Assembly (NCBI GenBank): GCA_947365965.1
Contig: CANAZG010000006.1
Span: forward strand, 1-62,004
DNA length: 62,004 bases
Direction: 5' to 3'
From: an uncultured Clostridia bacterium
GTDB taxonomy: Bacteria > Bacillota > Clostridia > Oscillospirales > Oscillospiraceae
A program made the position numbers and the translations under genes. Positions 52,512 through 61,509 of this stretch are shown piece after piece (within the stretch, counting starts at the first letter, position 1; every line of letters begins with the position of its first letter). The notes beneath the pieces were generated by a model that worked only from the letters and a program-made list of their open reading frames with translations, did not search any database and was not told the DNA's origin.

Positions 52512-52847
52512 CTACTGGAGGTAGCCGCCGATCTCCTCCCGGGCGCATACCGCCACCCAGCGCCGGTCCCGGGCCAGCAGCCGGGCCAGACGCAGCCCCT
52601 CCTCGGTGAGGCCGCAGTCCACCAGCAGCGCCGTGCTCACCAGGGCCTGCTCCTTCCGCAGCCGCTCCATGGTCCGCACCTGCTCCTCCAGGCCGTCCCC
52701 GTCCCCCTGGGCGGGGATGAGGGCCACCGCACCGGGCCGCCGCCACTCCAGGGGCGCGTACAGCACCGCCTTTACCACCACCCACATCATCGACGCAAGG
52801 CCAATGGCGGCCAGCATGGCCACCAGTCCATCCTGCAACAGCTGCAT
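52512..52847 (-). CDS. small single-pass membrane protein of unknown function
   Basis: A 111-residue protein. The N-terminal hydrophobic helix (about 8-30) is followed by a soluble domain with Leu/Arg-rich helices and a pattern QALVSTALLVDCGLTEEGLRLA. No homologue recognised. It lies 40 bp before recD2 and 78 bp after cobO on the same strand, so it is probably co-transcribed. Confidence 0.65.
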   Translation of the reverse strand: MQLLQDGLVAMLAAIGLASMMWVVVKAVLYAPLEWRRPGAVALIPAQGDGDGLEEQVRTMERLRKEQALVSTALLVDCGLTEEGLRLARLLARDRRWVAVCAREEIGGYLQ

Positions 52848-52925
52848 AAGCTCCTCCGTTCCGCCGCCAGCGCGGCTTTCAATCGCTTATGCCAGTCTAT
52901 GCGGGGCCGGGGCCCTTTGACAGAC

Positions 52926-53468
52926 CTAGTACTCGATCCCCTCCCGGGCGGGAACGCCCCGCTGGAAGGGGTGCTTGATGAGCTTCATCTCCGTGACGTA
53001 GTCCGCCGCGTCCAGAAGGGCCTGGGAGGGCCCCCGGCCCGTCATCACCACCTCCAGCTCCGGCTTCCGTCCGGCCAGCAGCTCCAGGAGCCGGGCCTCG
53101 CCGATCATGCCGGTGGAGAGGGCGCTCATGGCCTCGTCCAGCACCAGCAGGTCAAAGTCCCCGGAACGGGCAAAGGCCTCCTCCAGGAGGCCCGCGTAGT
53201 AGGCCCGGGCCTCCGCCTTCTCCCCCTCGCTGAGGGTCCAGCTGAAGCCGAAGGAGCGGGTCTGGGGGATGACGCGGATGCCGGGCACGTGCTCCAGGGC
53301 GGCGAACTCCGAGCTCCTGCCGTCCTTGAAGAACTGGAGCAGCAGCGCCCGCCGGCCGCTGCCGGCGCACCGCACCGCCAGTCCCAGGGCGGCGGTGGTC
53401 TTGCCCTTGCCGTCTCCGCAGTAGATATGGGTCAGTCCTGCCATAGTCTGTGTAATCTCCGTTTCCAT
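52926..53468 (-). CDS. cobO: corrinoid adenosyltransferase (CobA/CobO/BtuR)
   Basis: A 180-residue ATP:cob(I)alamin adenosyltransferase that makes adenosylcobalamin for isomerases and other B12 enzymes. The P-loop GDGKGKTTAALG is at about residues 18-29, and LLVLDEAMSAL is the Walker B region. Full length for the BtuR fold. The start is uncertain: ATG 53468 has a weak ribosome site, and ATG 53444 (MAGLTHIY) is an alternative. It follows cls by 51 bp. No other cobalamin genes are near. Confidence 0.92.
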   Translation of the reverse strand: METEITQTMAGLTHIYCGDGKGKTTAALGLAVRCAGSGRRALLLQFFKDGRSSEFAALEHVPGIRVIPQTRSFGFSWTLSEGEKAEARAYYAGLLEEAFARSGDFDLLVLDEAMSALSTGMIGEARLLELLAGRKPELEVVMTGRGPSQALLDAADYVTEMKLIKHPFQRGVPAREGIEY

Positions 53469-53519
53469 GAAATTTTATGGTCGCCTTAGAACCTGTTCAG
53501 CGGTTGTGAATACAGATTC

Positions 53520-55091
53520 TTACATCCAGATGGAGAAAACCTTGAGAATCTTCTCCATCCCTCTCCGCAGCCAGGACCGCTTCTCCCAGGCCTCCGCCTC
53601 CACCTGGACAGACCGGGCCATGATCTCCTCCATGTCCGCGATCAGCTCCCGGATGCAGGGGACGCCGTAGAGGGCCACGCCGCACTCGCAGTGGAGCTGG
53701 AAGCTGCGGTAGTCCATGTTTACCGTGCCCACCAGGGCCATCTCCCCGTCGGCGGTGAGGCTCTTGGCGTGGAGGAACCCGGGGGTGAAGCGGTAGATCT
53801 TCACCCCGTGGCGCAGGAGCCGCTCAAAGTAGGACCCGGCCACGATGTCCGTGTACTGGTGGTCCGGGATGCCCGGCAGCATCAGGCGCACGTCCACGCC
53901 GCTGCCGGCGGCGATGCACAGGGCCTGGACCACGCTGTCCTCCACGGCGAAGTAGGGGGTGGTCATCCAAAGGGAGGTCTGGGCGCTGGTGATGCAGCGC
54001 AGGTACAGGTCCTCCGCCGGGTTGTCCGGGTTGTTCATGGGCCCGTCGGAGAAGGGCTGGCAGAAGCCGGCGCTCTCCCCGGTCCGGTCCGAACAGGCGG
54101 CGGCGTGACAGCGGTAGTAGTCGTGCTCCCGGTGCATCCGGCCAGAGAGCATCTCCCACATGTGGATGAACTGGGCTGTGAGCCCCCAGGCCCCGGGCCC
54201 CTCCAGCAGCACGCCCCCGTCCTTCCACTCCCCGAACCGGCGCACGATGCCCACGTACTCGTCCGCCACGTTCACCCCGCCGGTGTAGGCGTACTGCCCG
54301 TCCACGCAGAGGATCTTCCGGTGGTCCCGGTAGTTGAAGTAGAGCCGGTTGACGTACTGGTGGACCGGGTTGAAGATGCGCACCTCCATGCCGTCGGCCT
54401 GCATCCGCTCGATGGTCTCCCCCCGCATACGGGTGATGTTGCCGAAGTCGTCGAAGATGATCTTGATCTCCACCCCCTGCCGTGCGCGCTCCGTGAGCAC
54501 CTCCAGCATCCGGTCCCACAGCTGGCCCTCCGCCAGGATGAAGTACTCCAGGAGGATGAACCGCTCCGCCTTCTCCATCTTTTCGATGGCGTCGGCGAAG
54601 AAGTCCCTGCCTGTGGGGAAGTAGGCCGTGCGGGTGTCCTGATAGAGGAGGAAGTCCTGCCGGCGCAGCAGCTGGGCGGCCCGCCGCCAGTTGGGCAGCA
54701 GCCGGTTGAGCCGCTCCTGGCTGAGGTCCGACTGCCGCCGCTCGCTCTCCCTGCTCTGGGGCGGGGGCGTGGGCAGCAGGTTGAGCCGCTTGCTCTGGAT
54801 GTTCCCGCCCCACAGGACATACAAAACCATCCCCGCCACCGGCAGGGCCACCACCAGCAGCGTCCAGGCCAGCTTGTAGCTGGCGGACACGGGGCTGGAC
54901 TGGATGTTCACCGCCACGGCGATGGCGATGATCTCCAATATGGCGAAGGCGATGGCCGCGTGGACCTGCAAAAAGGAGGTCAGCAGGATCACCGAGGCGA
55001 TGTTCAGCAGCAGCAGGATCACCGCCATGGCTATGCGCAGGGTGGCGGAGACCCGCCGCTCCGTGGTCTGTTTCACTGGATGTTTTTTCAC
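53520..55091 (-). CDS. cls: cardiolipin synthase (phospholipase D family)
   Basis: A 523-residue membrane enzyme that joins two phosphatidylglycerols into cardiolipin and glycerol. Two N-terminal membrane helices (about 15-35 and 40-60) plus a third (about 72-92) precede two PLD domains with HKD motifs HRKILCVDG and HAKSLTADG, both intact. The start is GTG 55091 with AAGGAGG at 5 nt. It is preceded by a small Sel1-repeat gene 36 bp upstream. Confidence 0.93.
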   Translation of the reverse strand: MKKHPVKQTTERRVSATLRIAMAVILLLLNIASVILLTSFLQVHAAIAFAILEIIAIAVAVNIQSSPVSASYKLAWTLLVVALPVAGMVLYVLWGGNIQSKRLNLLPTPPPQSRESERRQSDLSQERLNRLLPNWRRAAQLLRRQDFLLYQDTRTAYFPTGRDFFADAIEKMEKAERFILLEYFILAEGQLWDRMLEVLTERARQGVEIKIIFDDFGNITRMRGETIERMQADGMEVRIFNPVHQYVNRLYFNYRDHRKILCVDGQYAYTGGVNVADEYVGIVRRFGEWKDGGVLLEGPGAWGLTAQFIHMWEMLSGRMHREHDYYRCHAAACSDRTGESAGFCQPFSDGPMNNPDNPAEDLYLRCITSAQTSLWMTTPYFAVEDSVVQALCIAAGSGVDVRLMLPGIPDHQYTDIVAGSYFERLLRHGVKIYRFTPGFLHAKSLTADGEMALVGTVNMDYRSFQLHCECGVALYGVPCIRELIADMEEIMARSVQVEAEAWEKRSWLRRGMEKILKVFSIWM

Positions 55092-55127
55092 CTGGACCTC
55101 CTTTTCGGTTGTGGGTTCTTTTGTTGT

Positions 55128-55514
55128 CTACTGCGGGACGCCCAGGGCCCGGAGCCGCTCCGCGGCCTCCGTGTGGCCCTGGCGGGCGGCCCTCCGGTAC
55201 CAGAGGGCCGCCTGCTCCATGTCGCGGGCCAGGGCGGTCCCCTCCTCATAGAAGCAGCCCAGGTTGAACTGTGCGTCCCGGTCTCCGTGCTCCGCCGCCC
55301 GGCGGGTCCAGAGAAGGGACCTGTCCAAATCCCGCTCCACGCCCAGCCCCTGGGCGTAAAAGTATCCCACCTGGCACTCCGCCAGGGGGTACCCCTGCTC
55401 AGCCAGCGGGAGGAGGCCGGAGAAGATCCTGCCGTACTCCCCGGCCTCCCAGTATTGGTTAAAAAGGCTGTCGCAGATCTCCAGCTCCCGGCAGGGGGCG
55501 TAATACCGGCTCAT
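55128..55514 (-). CDS. small Sel1-repeat protein
   Basis: A 128-residue protein with an N-terminal helical head (1-35) and about three Sel1-like repeats (for example DRSLLWTRRAAEHGDRDAQFNLGCFYEEG). No signal peptide or membrane segment, probably cytoplasmic. It sits between pncB (12 bp) and cls (36 bp) on the same strand, so it is in their transcript. The partner is unknown. Confidence 0.82.
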   Translation of the reverse strand: MSRYYAPCRELEICDSLFNQYWEAGEYGRIFSGLLPLAEQGYPLAECQVGYFYAQGLGVERDLDRSLLWTRRAAEHGDRDAQFNLGCFYEEGTALARDMEQAALWYRRAARQGHTEAAERLRALGVPQ

Positions 55515-55526
55515 AAGGTCTCCCTT

Positions 55527-56975
55527 CTATCCGTTCTGCTCCAGCAGGCCGTGCTTCACGTTCCACAGCTTCTGGGACAGGTCCACGTAGTACTTGTGGG
55601 GGTTGTCGAAGCGCTTGACCTCCTCCCAGAGGGTGTCCACCTGCTGGAGGCAGTAGGCGCGGATCTGCGGCAGGGAGGGCAGGTCATACACCAGCTCCCC
55701 GCCCCGGAACACCGGCACCTGGAGCTCCCGGGCGGTGAAGTCGTAGACCTCCTTCTTCTTCCACGTGGCGTCGGGATCAAAGATGGTCAGAGGCCGGGAG
55801 TCGTCCACGGTCTCGTCGTGGACGGTCATATAGTCGGCGATGGCCTTGCCGGTGTCATTGCCGTAGAAGCGGTAGAGCTTCTTGTAGTGGGGGGTGGTGA
55901 TCTTGGCCACGTTCTCGCTGATCTTGATCTTGGGCCGGATGGTCCCGTCCTTGTCCTCCACCGCCGCCAGCTTGTACACGCACCCGAACACGGGCTCGCT
56001 GCGGGCGGTAATCAGCCGCTCGCCCACGCCGAAGCAGTCGATCCTGGCCCCCTGGAGGAGCAGGTCCGTGATGAGGTTCTCGTCCAGGGCGTTGGACGCG
56101 GAGATGGTGCAGCTCTGCCAGCCCGCCTCATCCAGCATCTTCCGGGCCTCCTTGGTGAGGTAGGCGATGTCGCCGGAGTCCAGGCGGATGCCGCACTTGG
56201 TGATTCCCCGGGGCTTGAGCACCTCGTTGAAGGCCCGGATGGCGTCGGGCACGCCGCTTTTGAGGGTGTTGTAGGTGTCCACCAGCAGCACGGCGTTGGT
56301 GGGATAGATCTCGCAGTAGGTCTTGAAGGCCTCGTACTGGGTGTCGAACATCTGGACCCAGGAGTGGGCCATGGTGCCGGCGGCGGGCACGCCGTAGAGC
56401 TGATCGCTGATGGCGCAGGCGGTGCCGTGGACGCCGCCGATGTAGGCGGCCCTGGCCCCCACGATGGCCCCGTCGGCCCCCTGGGCCCGGCGGGAGCCGA
56501 ACTCCAGCACCGTGCGGCCCTGGGCGGCCCGGACCACCCGGTTGGCCTTGGTGGCGATCAGGCTCTGGTGGTTGATGGCCAGCAGGGCGTAGGTCTCGAT
56601 GAGCTGGGCCTGGCTGGCGGGGGCCCGCACCGTCACCAGAGGCTCGCCGGGGAAAACCGGGGTCCCCTCGGGCACGGCCCAGATGTCGCCGGTGAAGCGG
56701 AAGCGGCGCAGGTAGCCCAGGAAGTCCTCCCCAAAGAGGTTTTTGCTGCGCAGGTAGGCGATGTCCTCCTCGTCGAAGCGGAGGTCCCGGATATAGTCCA
56801 CCAGCTGCTCCAGGCCGGCGGCGATGGCGAATCCTCCTCCGTCGGGCACCCGGCGGAAGAACACGTCAAAGTAGGTCACCCGGTCCTGCATCCCCAGGCG
56901 GAAGTAGCCGCCGGACATGGTCATCTCGTAGAAGTCAAACAGCATGGAAAGGTTTCGTCTCTCCTGGCGATCCAT
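55527..56975 (-). CDS. pncB: nicotinate phosphoribosyltransferase
   Basis: A 482-residue enzyme converting nicotinate and PRPP to nicotinate mononucleotide in NAD salvage. Recognised by the N-terminal DFYEMTMSGGYF, the FGSRRAQGADGA phosphoribosyl region, and the GIRLDSGDIAYL barrel segment. ATG 56975 has GAGGA at 8 nt; the longer frame upstream crosses the promoter region and is excluded. It heads a minus-strand series including Sel1 and cls. Confidence 0.94.
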   Translation of the reverse strand: MDRQERRNLSMLFDFYEMTMSGGYFRLGMQDRVTYFDVFFRRVPDGGGFAIAAGLEQLVDYIRDLRFDEEDIAYLRSKNLFGEDFLGYLRRFRFTGDIWAVPEGTPVFPGEPLVTVRAPASQAQLIETYALLAINHQSLIATKANRVVRAAQGRTVLEFGSRRAQGADGAIVGARAAYIGGVHGTACAISDQLYGVPAAGTMAHSWVQMFDTQYEAFKTYCEIYPTNAVLLVDTYNTLKSGVPDAIRAFNEVLKPRGITKCGIRLDSGDIAYLTKEARKMLDEAGWQSCTISASNALDENLITDLLLQGARIDCFGVGERLITARSEPVFGCVYKLAAVEDKDGTIRPKIKISENVAKITTPHYKKLYRFYGNDTGKAIADYMTVHDETVDDSRPLTIFDPDATWKKKEVYDFTARELQVPVFRGGELVYDLPSLPQIRAYCLQQVDTLWEEVKRFDNPHKYYVDLSQKLWNVKHGLLEQNG

Positions 56976-57070
56976 AATAGCGTTCCTCGGTTCTTTTGTA
57001 GTGGCCGGCGGCGGGGCCGCCCGCTCTCCCCCTATAGTATAACTTTTTTCCAGGTTTTGCAACGATAGAA

Positions 57071-57099
57071 TTGACAATTCTTTCTCCATCCATTAAGAT
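57071..57099 (+). promoter_or_regulatory. promoter of the pantothenate kinase gene
   Basis: Perfect TTGACA (57071-57076), 17 bp, TAAGAT (57094-57099). A divergent minus-strand TTGCAA/TATACT pair for pncB lies just to the left (about 57025-57065) with a short spacer. Confidence 0.7.
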
Positions 57100-57162
57100 G
57101 AGGGGGCCGGTTCGCGCTCTGGCGCGGCCGGATGAGAAACCATACCGGAGGAAGCTTTTGCC

Positions 57163-57981
57163 ATGTCCATTATTTTGGGAATCGACATCGGAGGGTCCAC
57201 CACGAAGATCGTGGGCCTGGGGTCCGACGGCGCCGTCATCGCCATGCACCGGGTCAGCGCCCAGGACCCCATCACGTCCCTGTACGGGGCCATGGGAAAC
57301 TTCCTGTTCACCAATGGCCTGGAGCTGGGGGACGTGTCCCGCATCGCCCTGACGGGGGTGGGCGCGTCCTACGTGGAGGGGGACATCTACGGCATCGCCA
57401 CGGAGAAGGTGGAGGAGTTCACCGCCGTGGGCGTGGGGGGGCTGTACCTGAGCGGCCAGGAGCGGGCCGTGGTGGTGAGCATGGGCACCGGCACCGCCTT
57501 CATCTGGGCGGAGAAGGGCGCGCCTGTGCGGCACCTGTGCGGCTCCGGCGTGGGGGGCGGCACCCTGGCGGGGCTGTGCTCCCGGCTGTGCGGGGCCAGC
57601 CAGTACAAGCAGATCGTGAAGCTGGCCGGGGGAGGGGACGTGAGCCGCATTGACCTGACTGTGGGCGATCTCACCCGCAACAGCCACCCCTCCCTGCCCC
57701 TGGACATCACCGCCGCCAACTTTGGCAGCGTCGCCGACGACGCCACCCCCGCCGACTTTGCCGCCGGGGTGGTGAACATGGTCCTCCAGTCCATCGGCAC
57801 CACCGCCGTGATGGCCTGCCGGGCCTGCAAGTGCGAGACCGTGGTGCTCACCGGGTTCATGTCCAGCCTGCCCCAGGCGCGGTCCTGCTGCGATCTGTTC
57901 ACCCGGCTTCACGGGGTGGACTTCATTATCCCGGAGAACGCCACCCACGCCACCTCTATCGGGGCCGCGCTGTCGATCTGA
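57163..57981 (+). CDS. coaW: type II pantothenate kinase (CoaW)
   Basis: A 272-residue ASKHA-fold kinase that phosphorylates pantothenate, the first step of coenzyme A synthesis. It has GIDIGGSTTKIVG at the N-terminus, the conserved VSMGTGTAFI phosphate loop and the GSGVGGGTLAGL stretch that marks the PanK-II family of Staphylococcus and clostridia. This type is not feedback-inhibited by CoA in Staphylococcus. GGAGGAAG precedes the start. Confidence 0.88.
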   Translation: MSIILGIDIGGSTTKIVGLGSDGAVIAMHRVSAQDPITSLYGAMGNFLFTNGLELGDVSRIALTGVGASYVEGDIYGIATEKVEEFTAVGVGGLYLSGQERAVVVSMGTGTAFIWAEKGAPVRHLCGSGVGGGTLAGLCSRLCGASQYKQIVKLAGGGDVSRIDLTVGDLTRNSHPSLPLDITAANFGSVADDATPADFAAGVVNMVLQSIGTTAVMACRACKCETVVLTGFMSSLPQARSCCDLFTRLHGVDFIIPENATHATSIGAALSI

Positions 57982-58099
57982 CCGGGGGGCTATTTCGCCA
58001 GCAGGCCCCGGGGACGAACGTCCAGATAGGCGCTCCCGCCCATCGGACGCAGCCGCGCTCCGTTTATTCAGATTCTTTTTCCGACAGAAAGGAACCGCC

Positions 58100-59281
58100 A
58101 TGAATGAGATTATTCTGCTGAAGCTGGGCGAGGTGGTCCTCAAGGGCCTCAACCGCCGCTCCTTTGAGGACAAGCTGACCAGCAACGTCCGCCGCCGCCT
58201 GACCCACTACGGCAGCTTCCGGGTCTACTCCAAGCAGAGCACCATCTACGTGGAGCCCCAGGAGGAGGACTGCGATCTGGACGGGGCCTACGCAGCCTGC
58301 CGGCAGGTGTTCGGCATTGTGGCCGCCACCCGGGCCCGCTCCTGCCCCAAGGACAAGGACGCCGTCTTCCACTGCGCCAGAAACTACCTGGGCGCACAGC
58401 TTCAGGCGGCCCGGACCTTCAAGGTGGAGACCAAGCGGGCGGACAAGAAGTTCCCCATGAACAGCATGGAGATCAGCCAGTACGTGGGCGGCCTGCTCCA
58501 CGATGAGTACCCCCATCTGAAGGTGGACGTCCACGCGCCGGAGCTGTGTGTCCACGTGGAGATCCGGGAGAAGGCGGCCTACGTCCACGGCCCCAGCGAG
58601 AGCGGGGCCGGCGGCCTGCCCATCGGCATGGGCGGCACGGCCGTCAGCCTCCTCTCCGGCGGCATCGACAGCCCGGCGGCCTCCTATATGATCGCCAAGC
58701 GGGGAGTGAAGCTGGAGCTGGTCCACTTCTACTCCCCCCCCTACACCTCCCCCCAGGCCCTGGACAAGGTCCTCCGCCTGGCCCGGGAGCTGACCCCCTG
58801 GTGCGGCCGGATGACCATGCACATCATCCCCTTTACGGAGATCCAGGAGGCCATCCGGGCGGGCTGCCCGGAGGACCACTTCACCCTCATCATGCGCCGG
58901 TTCATGATGCGTCTGGCCCAGGCCGTGGCGGCCCGGACCGGGGCGAAGGCCCTGGTCACCGGCGAGAGCCTGGGTCAGGTGGCCAGCCAGACTATGGACG
59001 CGCTGGCCGTGTCCGACGCGGTGTGCTCCCTCCCCGTGCTCCGGCCAGTCATCGGCATGGACAAGACGGAGATTATCGCCATTGCCCGGAGGATCGGCAC
59101 CTTTGACACCTCCATCCTCCCCTACGAGGACTGCTGCACCGTCTTCACCCCCCGCCACCCCAAGACCCACCCCCACCTGGACGAGGTGGCGGCGTACGAG
59201 AGGGCCCTGGATATCGAGGGCCTGACAGCTCGGGCCCTGGAGGGCACGGAGCGGCGGACGGTGTCCATGGGGGACGACTGA
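58100..59281 (+). CDS. thiI: tRNA 4-thiouridine synthetase ThiI
   Basis: A 393-residue enzyme that adenylates U8 of tRNA for sulfur insertion and also serves thiamine thiazole synthesis. NFLD (1-60) and THUMP (60-170) domains precede the PP-loop LSGGIDSPAASYM near residue 185. The C-terminal rhodanese domain of the E. coli form is absent, so sulfur probably comes from a separate IscS-type donor. AAAGGAA precedes the ATG. It is 76 bp ahead of cinA and probably co-transcribed. Confidence 0.94.
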   Translation: MNEIILLKLGEVVLKGLNRRSFEDKLTSNVRRRLTHYGSFRVYSKQSTIYVEPQEEDCDLDGAYAACRQVFGIVAATRARSCPKDKDAVFHCARNYLGAQLQAARTFKVETKRADKKFPMNSMEISQYVGGLLHDEYPHLKVDVHAPELCVHVEIREKAAYVHGPSESGAGGLPIGMGGTAVSLLSGGIDSPAASYMIAKRGVKLELVHFYSPPYTSPQALDKVLRLARELTPWCGRMTMHIIPFTEIQEAIRAGCPEDHFTLIMRRFMMRLAQAVAARTGAKALVTGESLGQVASQTMDALAVSDAVCSLPVLRPVIGMDKTEIIAIARRIGTFDTSILPYEDCCTVFTPRHPKTHPHLDEVAAYERALDIEGLTARALEGTERRTVSMGDD

Positions 59282-59357
59282 CCGCGGAGGGTCTGCCGCC
59301 GGATTGCGCAAACCGCCGCGCCGTAGGGGCGCGGCAACCACCAAAAGGAGGAATCCC

Positions 59358-60608
59358 ATGATTGCGGAACTGATTGCCGTCGGCACGGAGCTGCTGCTGG
59401 GCAGCATCGCCAACACGGACGCCCAGATGATCTCCCAGCACCTGAGCGCCATGGGCATCACGGTCCTCCACCACACCGTGGTGGGCGACAACCCCCAGCG
59501 TCTGGCCCAGGCCCTGGAGACCGCCCGGGACCGGGCGGACATCATCATCACCACCGGCGGCCTGGGGCCCACCTATGACGATCTCACCAAGCAGACCATC
59601 TGTCAGGTCTTTGGCCGGGAGCTGGAGCTCCACGAGGACATTCTGGAGGAGATCCGCGCCTGGTTTCAGACCAAGATGGGCAAGGCCATGCCGGAGAACA
59701 ACGTCCAGCAGGCCCTGCTGCCGGTGAACTGCACGGTGTTCGACAACCCCGTGGGCACCGCGCCGGGCTGCGCCTTTGAGGAGAACGGGGTCCACGTGCT
59801 CATGCTCCCCGGCCCCCCCTTCGAGTGCCGGTACATGTTTGAGAACCGGGCGGCCCGGTACCTGGAGAAGCTCACCGACGGCGTGATCGTCAGCCATGAG
59901 ATCAAAATTTTCGGCATGGGGGAGAGCAGCGTGGAGGAGGCCCTGCGCGTGCCCATGACCACCCTCGCCAACCCCACCCTGGCCCCCTACGCCAAGCTCA
60001 ACGAGTGCATGGTCCGGGCCACCGCCAAGGCGGAGACCCGGGAGGCGGCGGAGGACATGCTGAGGCCCCTGATGGCCCAGGTGCTGGACACCCTGGGGGA
60101 CGTGGTCTACGGCGTGGACGTGGACAGCCTGGAGGCGGTGGTCTCCGGCCTGCTCCTGGACCGGGGCCTCACCCTCTCCGCCGCCGAGAGCTGCACCGGC
60201 GGGCTCATCGCCAAGCGCATGACCGATCTGCCCGGCGCGTCCAAGGTGTTCCGGGGCGGCGTGGTCAGCTATACAAACGGCGTAAAGGAGGGCCTGCTGG
60301 GGGTGGACGGGGACCTGCTGGAGCGGTGCGGCGCGGTGAGCGAGGAGACCGCCCGGGCCATGGCCGAGGGCTGCCGGCGGGTCTGCGGCAGCGATCTGGC
60401 GGTATCCGTCACCGGCGTGGCCGGGCCGGACACCGATGACCGGGGCAACGAGGTGGGCACGGTGTACATCGCCCTGGCCGCCCGGGAGGGAACCATCTGC
60501 AAGAAGCTGGCCTGCGGCAGGGGCCGCGGGCGGGACCGGGTCCGCTCCGCCGCCGCCAGCAACGCCTTTGACCTTATCCGCCGGTCCCTGCTGGGGCTGC
60601 CGGTATAA
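59358..60608 (+). CDS. cinA: CinA family protein with NMN deamidase domain
   Basis: A 416-residue protein. The N-terminal MoeA/MogA-like domain (GTELLLGSIANTDA, TGGLGPTYDD, LPGPPFE; hydrolyses ADP-ribose in some bacteria) is followed by a C-terminal PncC domain (ESCTGGLIAKRMTD, SYTNGVKEGLLGV, VTGVAGPD) that deamidates NMN in pyridine nucleotide recycling. It fits the NAD salvage theme with pncB 2.5 kb away. AAGGAGG lies 6 nt before ATG 59358. The palindromic element begins on its stop codon. Confidence 0.93.
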   Translation: MIAELIAVGTELLLGSIANTDAQMISQHLSAMGITVLHHTVVGDNPQRLAQALETARDRADIIITTGGLGPTYDDLTKQTICQVFGRELELHEDILEEIRAWFQTKMGKAMPENNVQQALLPVNCTVFDNPVGTAPGCAFEENGVHVLMLPGPPFECRYMFENRAARYLEKLTDGVIVSHEIKIFGMGESSVEEALRVPMTTLANPTLAPYAKLNECMVRATAKAETREAAEDMLRPLMAQVLDTLGDVVYGVDVDSLEAVVSGLLLDRGLTLSAAESCTGGLIAKRMTDLPGASKVFRGGVVSYTNGVKEGLLGVDGDLLERCGAVSEETARAMAEGCRRVCGSDLAVSVTGVAGPDTDDRGNEVGTVYIALAAREGTICKKLACGRGRGRDRVRSAAASNAFDLIRRSLLGLPV

Positions 60609-60844
60609 GAGCCTGTTTAGCATCTCCCCGTGCCTGTCTTGGCGGCGTATTTTCCGCCCTGACTGCGTTAAAAATCCTTGCCATCCGTCAGATTCTGCAC
60701 GGGCGCATCGAGCGCCCGTGCAGAATAATCGTGCATGACCCCTCGATGGGGTCATTGCACGATATGGATGCCTGCGGATTTTTGCCTTACAGGGCAAAAA
60801 ATCCTCTCGCCAATCCAAACACGTTGAGATGCTAAACAGGCTCT
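60608..60844. mobile_element. 237-bp palindromic element, MITE-like
   Basis: A 19-bp perfect terminal inverted repeat (AGAGCCTGTTTAGCATCTC, 60608-60626, complement at 60826-60844) encloses a non-coding body with two nested dyads: a 15-bp ATTCTGCACGGGCGC arm centred at about 60707 and a CGTGCA-TGACCCC arm centred at about 60746. No ORF, so it could move only with a transposase supplied elsewhere, or it is a structured RNA. No clear target-site duplication is visible. Confidence 0.6.
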
Positions 60845-60949
60845 AAGCTCTGTTAAGAATACGGGCGGAACTGCAAGGCGCGGTTGGTGGAATATTCGCC
60901 GTGGATCCTCTATACTGAGGGCATATTCCAAAGGAAAGAGGTGTCATGG

Positions 60950-61411
60950 ATGAATTTGGGAAACCATCTGTTTCAGGCGCGGAAGAAGCGGGGCCTCTCC
61001 CAGGAGGAGGTGGCGGAGAAACTGGGGGTGAGCCGGCAGACCATCTCCAAGTGGGAGACCGACGAGACCCTGCCCGACATCCGCCAGTCCAAACGGCTGG
61101 CTCTGCTCTACGGAGTGTCCCTGGACGAGCTGATCGACTTTGATCTGGACGTCAGGGAGGTGGAGCAGGCCATCGAGCGGAGCACCCCCGCCCTGGAGGA
61201 GAAGATCGACTGGACCAAGGCCTGGGGGAAGAAATACCCGATCCTGCTCACCTACACCCGGGACGTGAACGTGGAGAACTACGCCGTCCGGCTGGGGGCG
61301 ATGATCGGGGAGCTGCGGGCCGAATACGGGTACAGCGAGCTGGATGCGTTCTTGGTCCTGAAGGATATTCTGGCCTCCGTGTGGAAGGCCGGAAAGAAAA
61401 AGAAGACGTAG
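60950..61411 (+). CDS. XRE-family transcriptional regulator
   Basis: A 153-residue regulator with an N-terminal helix-turn-helix (about 5-60; KKRGLSQEEVAEKLGVSRQTISKWE) and a C-terminal region with Asp/Glu-rich acidic linkers and a helical end with no known ligand domain. ATG 60950 is chosen because AAGAGGTG precedes it; codons from 60884 lie across a -10-like TATACT. No toxin or phage gene is near. Confidence 0.82.
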   Translation: MNLGNHLFQARKKRGLSQEEVAEKLGVSRQTISKWETDETLPDIRQSKRLALLYGVSLDELIDFDLDVREVEQAIERSTPALEEKIDWTKAWGKKYPILLTYTRDVNVENYAVRLGAMIGELRAEYGYSELDAFLVLKDILASVWKAGKKKKT

Positions 61412-61509
61412 CCCCGGCGCAACAGCGGGCTGCCTGCGCCAGGGCCGGCGGGTGTGGCAAGATGTCAGGCTCGGAGCGCACAGGGAGACCTGCGGCGGAT
61501 ATACGGCCG

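Noticed and set aside
53691-57068. A 1125-codon open frame opposite cls, Sel1 and pncB
   Set aside because: It is antisense to three well-recognised genes, is Val/Leu/His/Gly-rich without domains, and arises from high third-position G/C.
57982-58099. Possible TPP riboswitch before thiI
   Set aside because: The leader lacks the CTGAGA and other thi-box landmarks.
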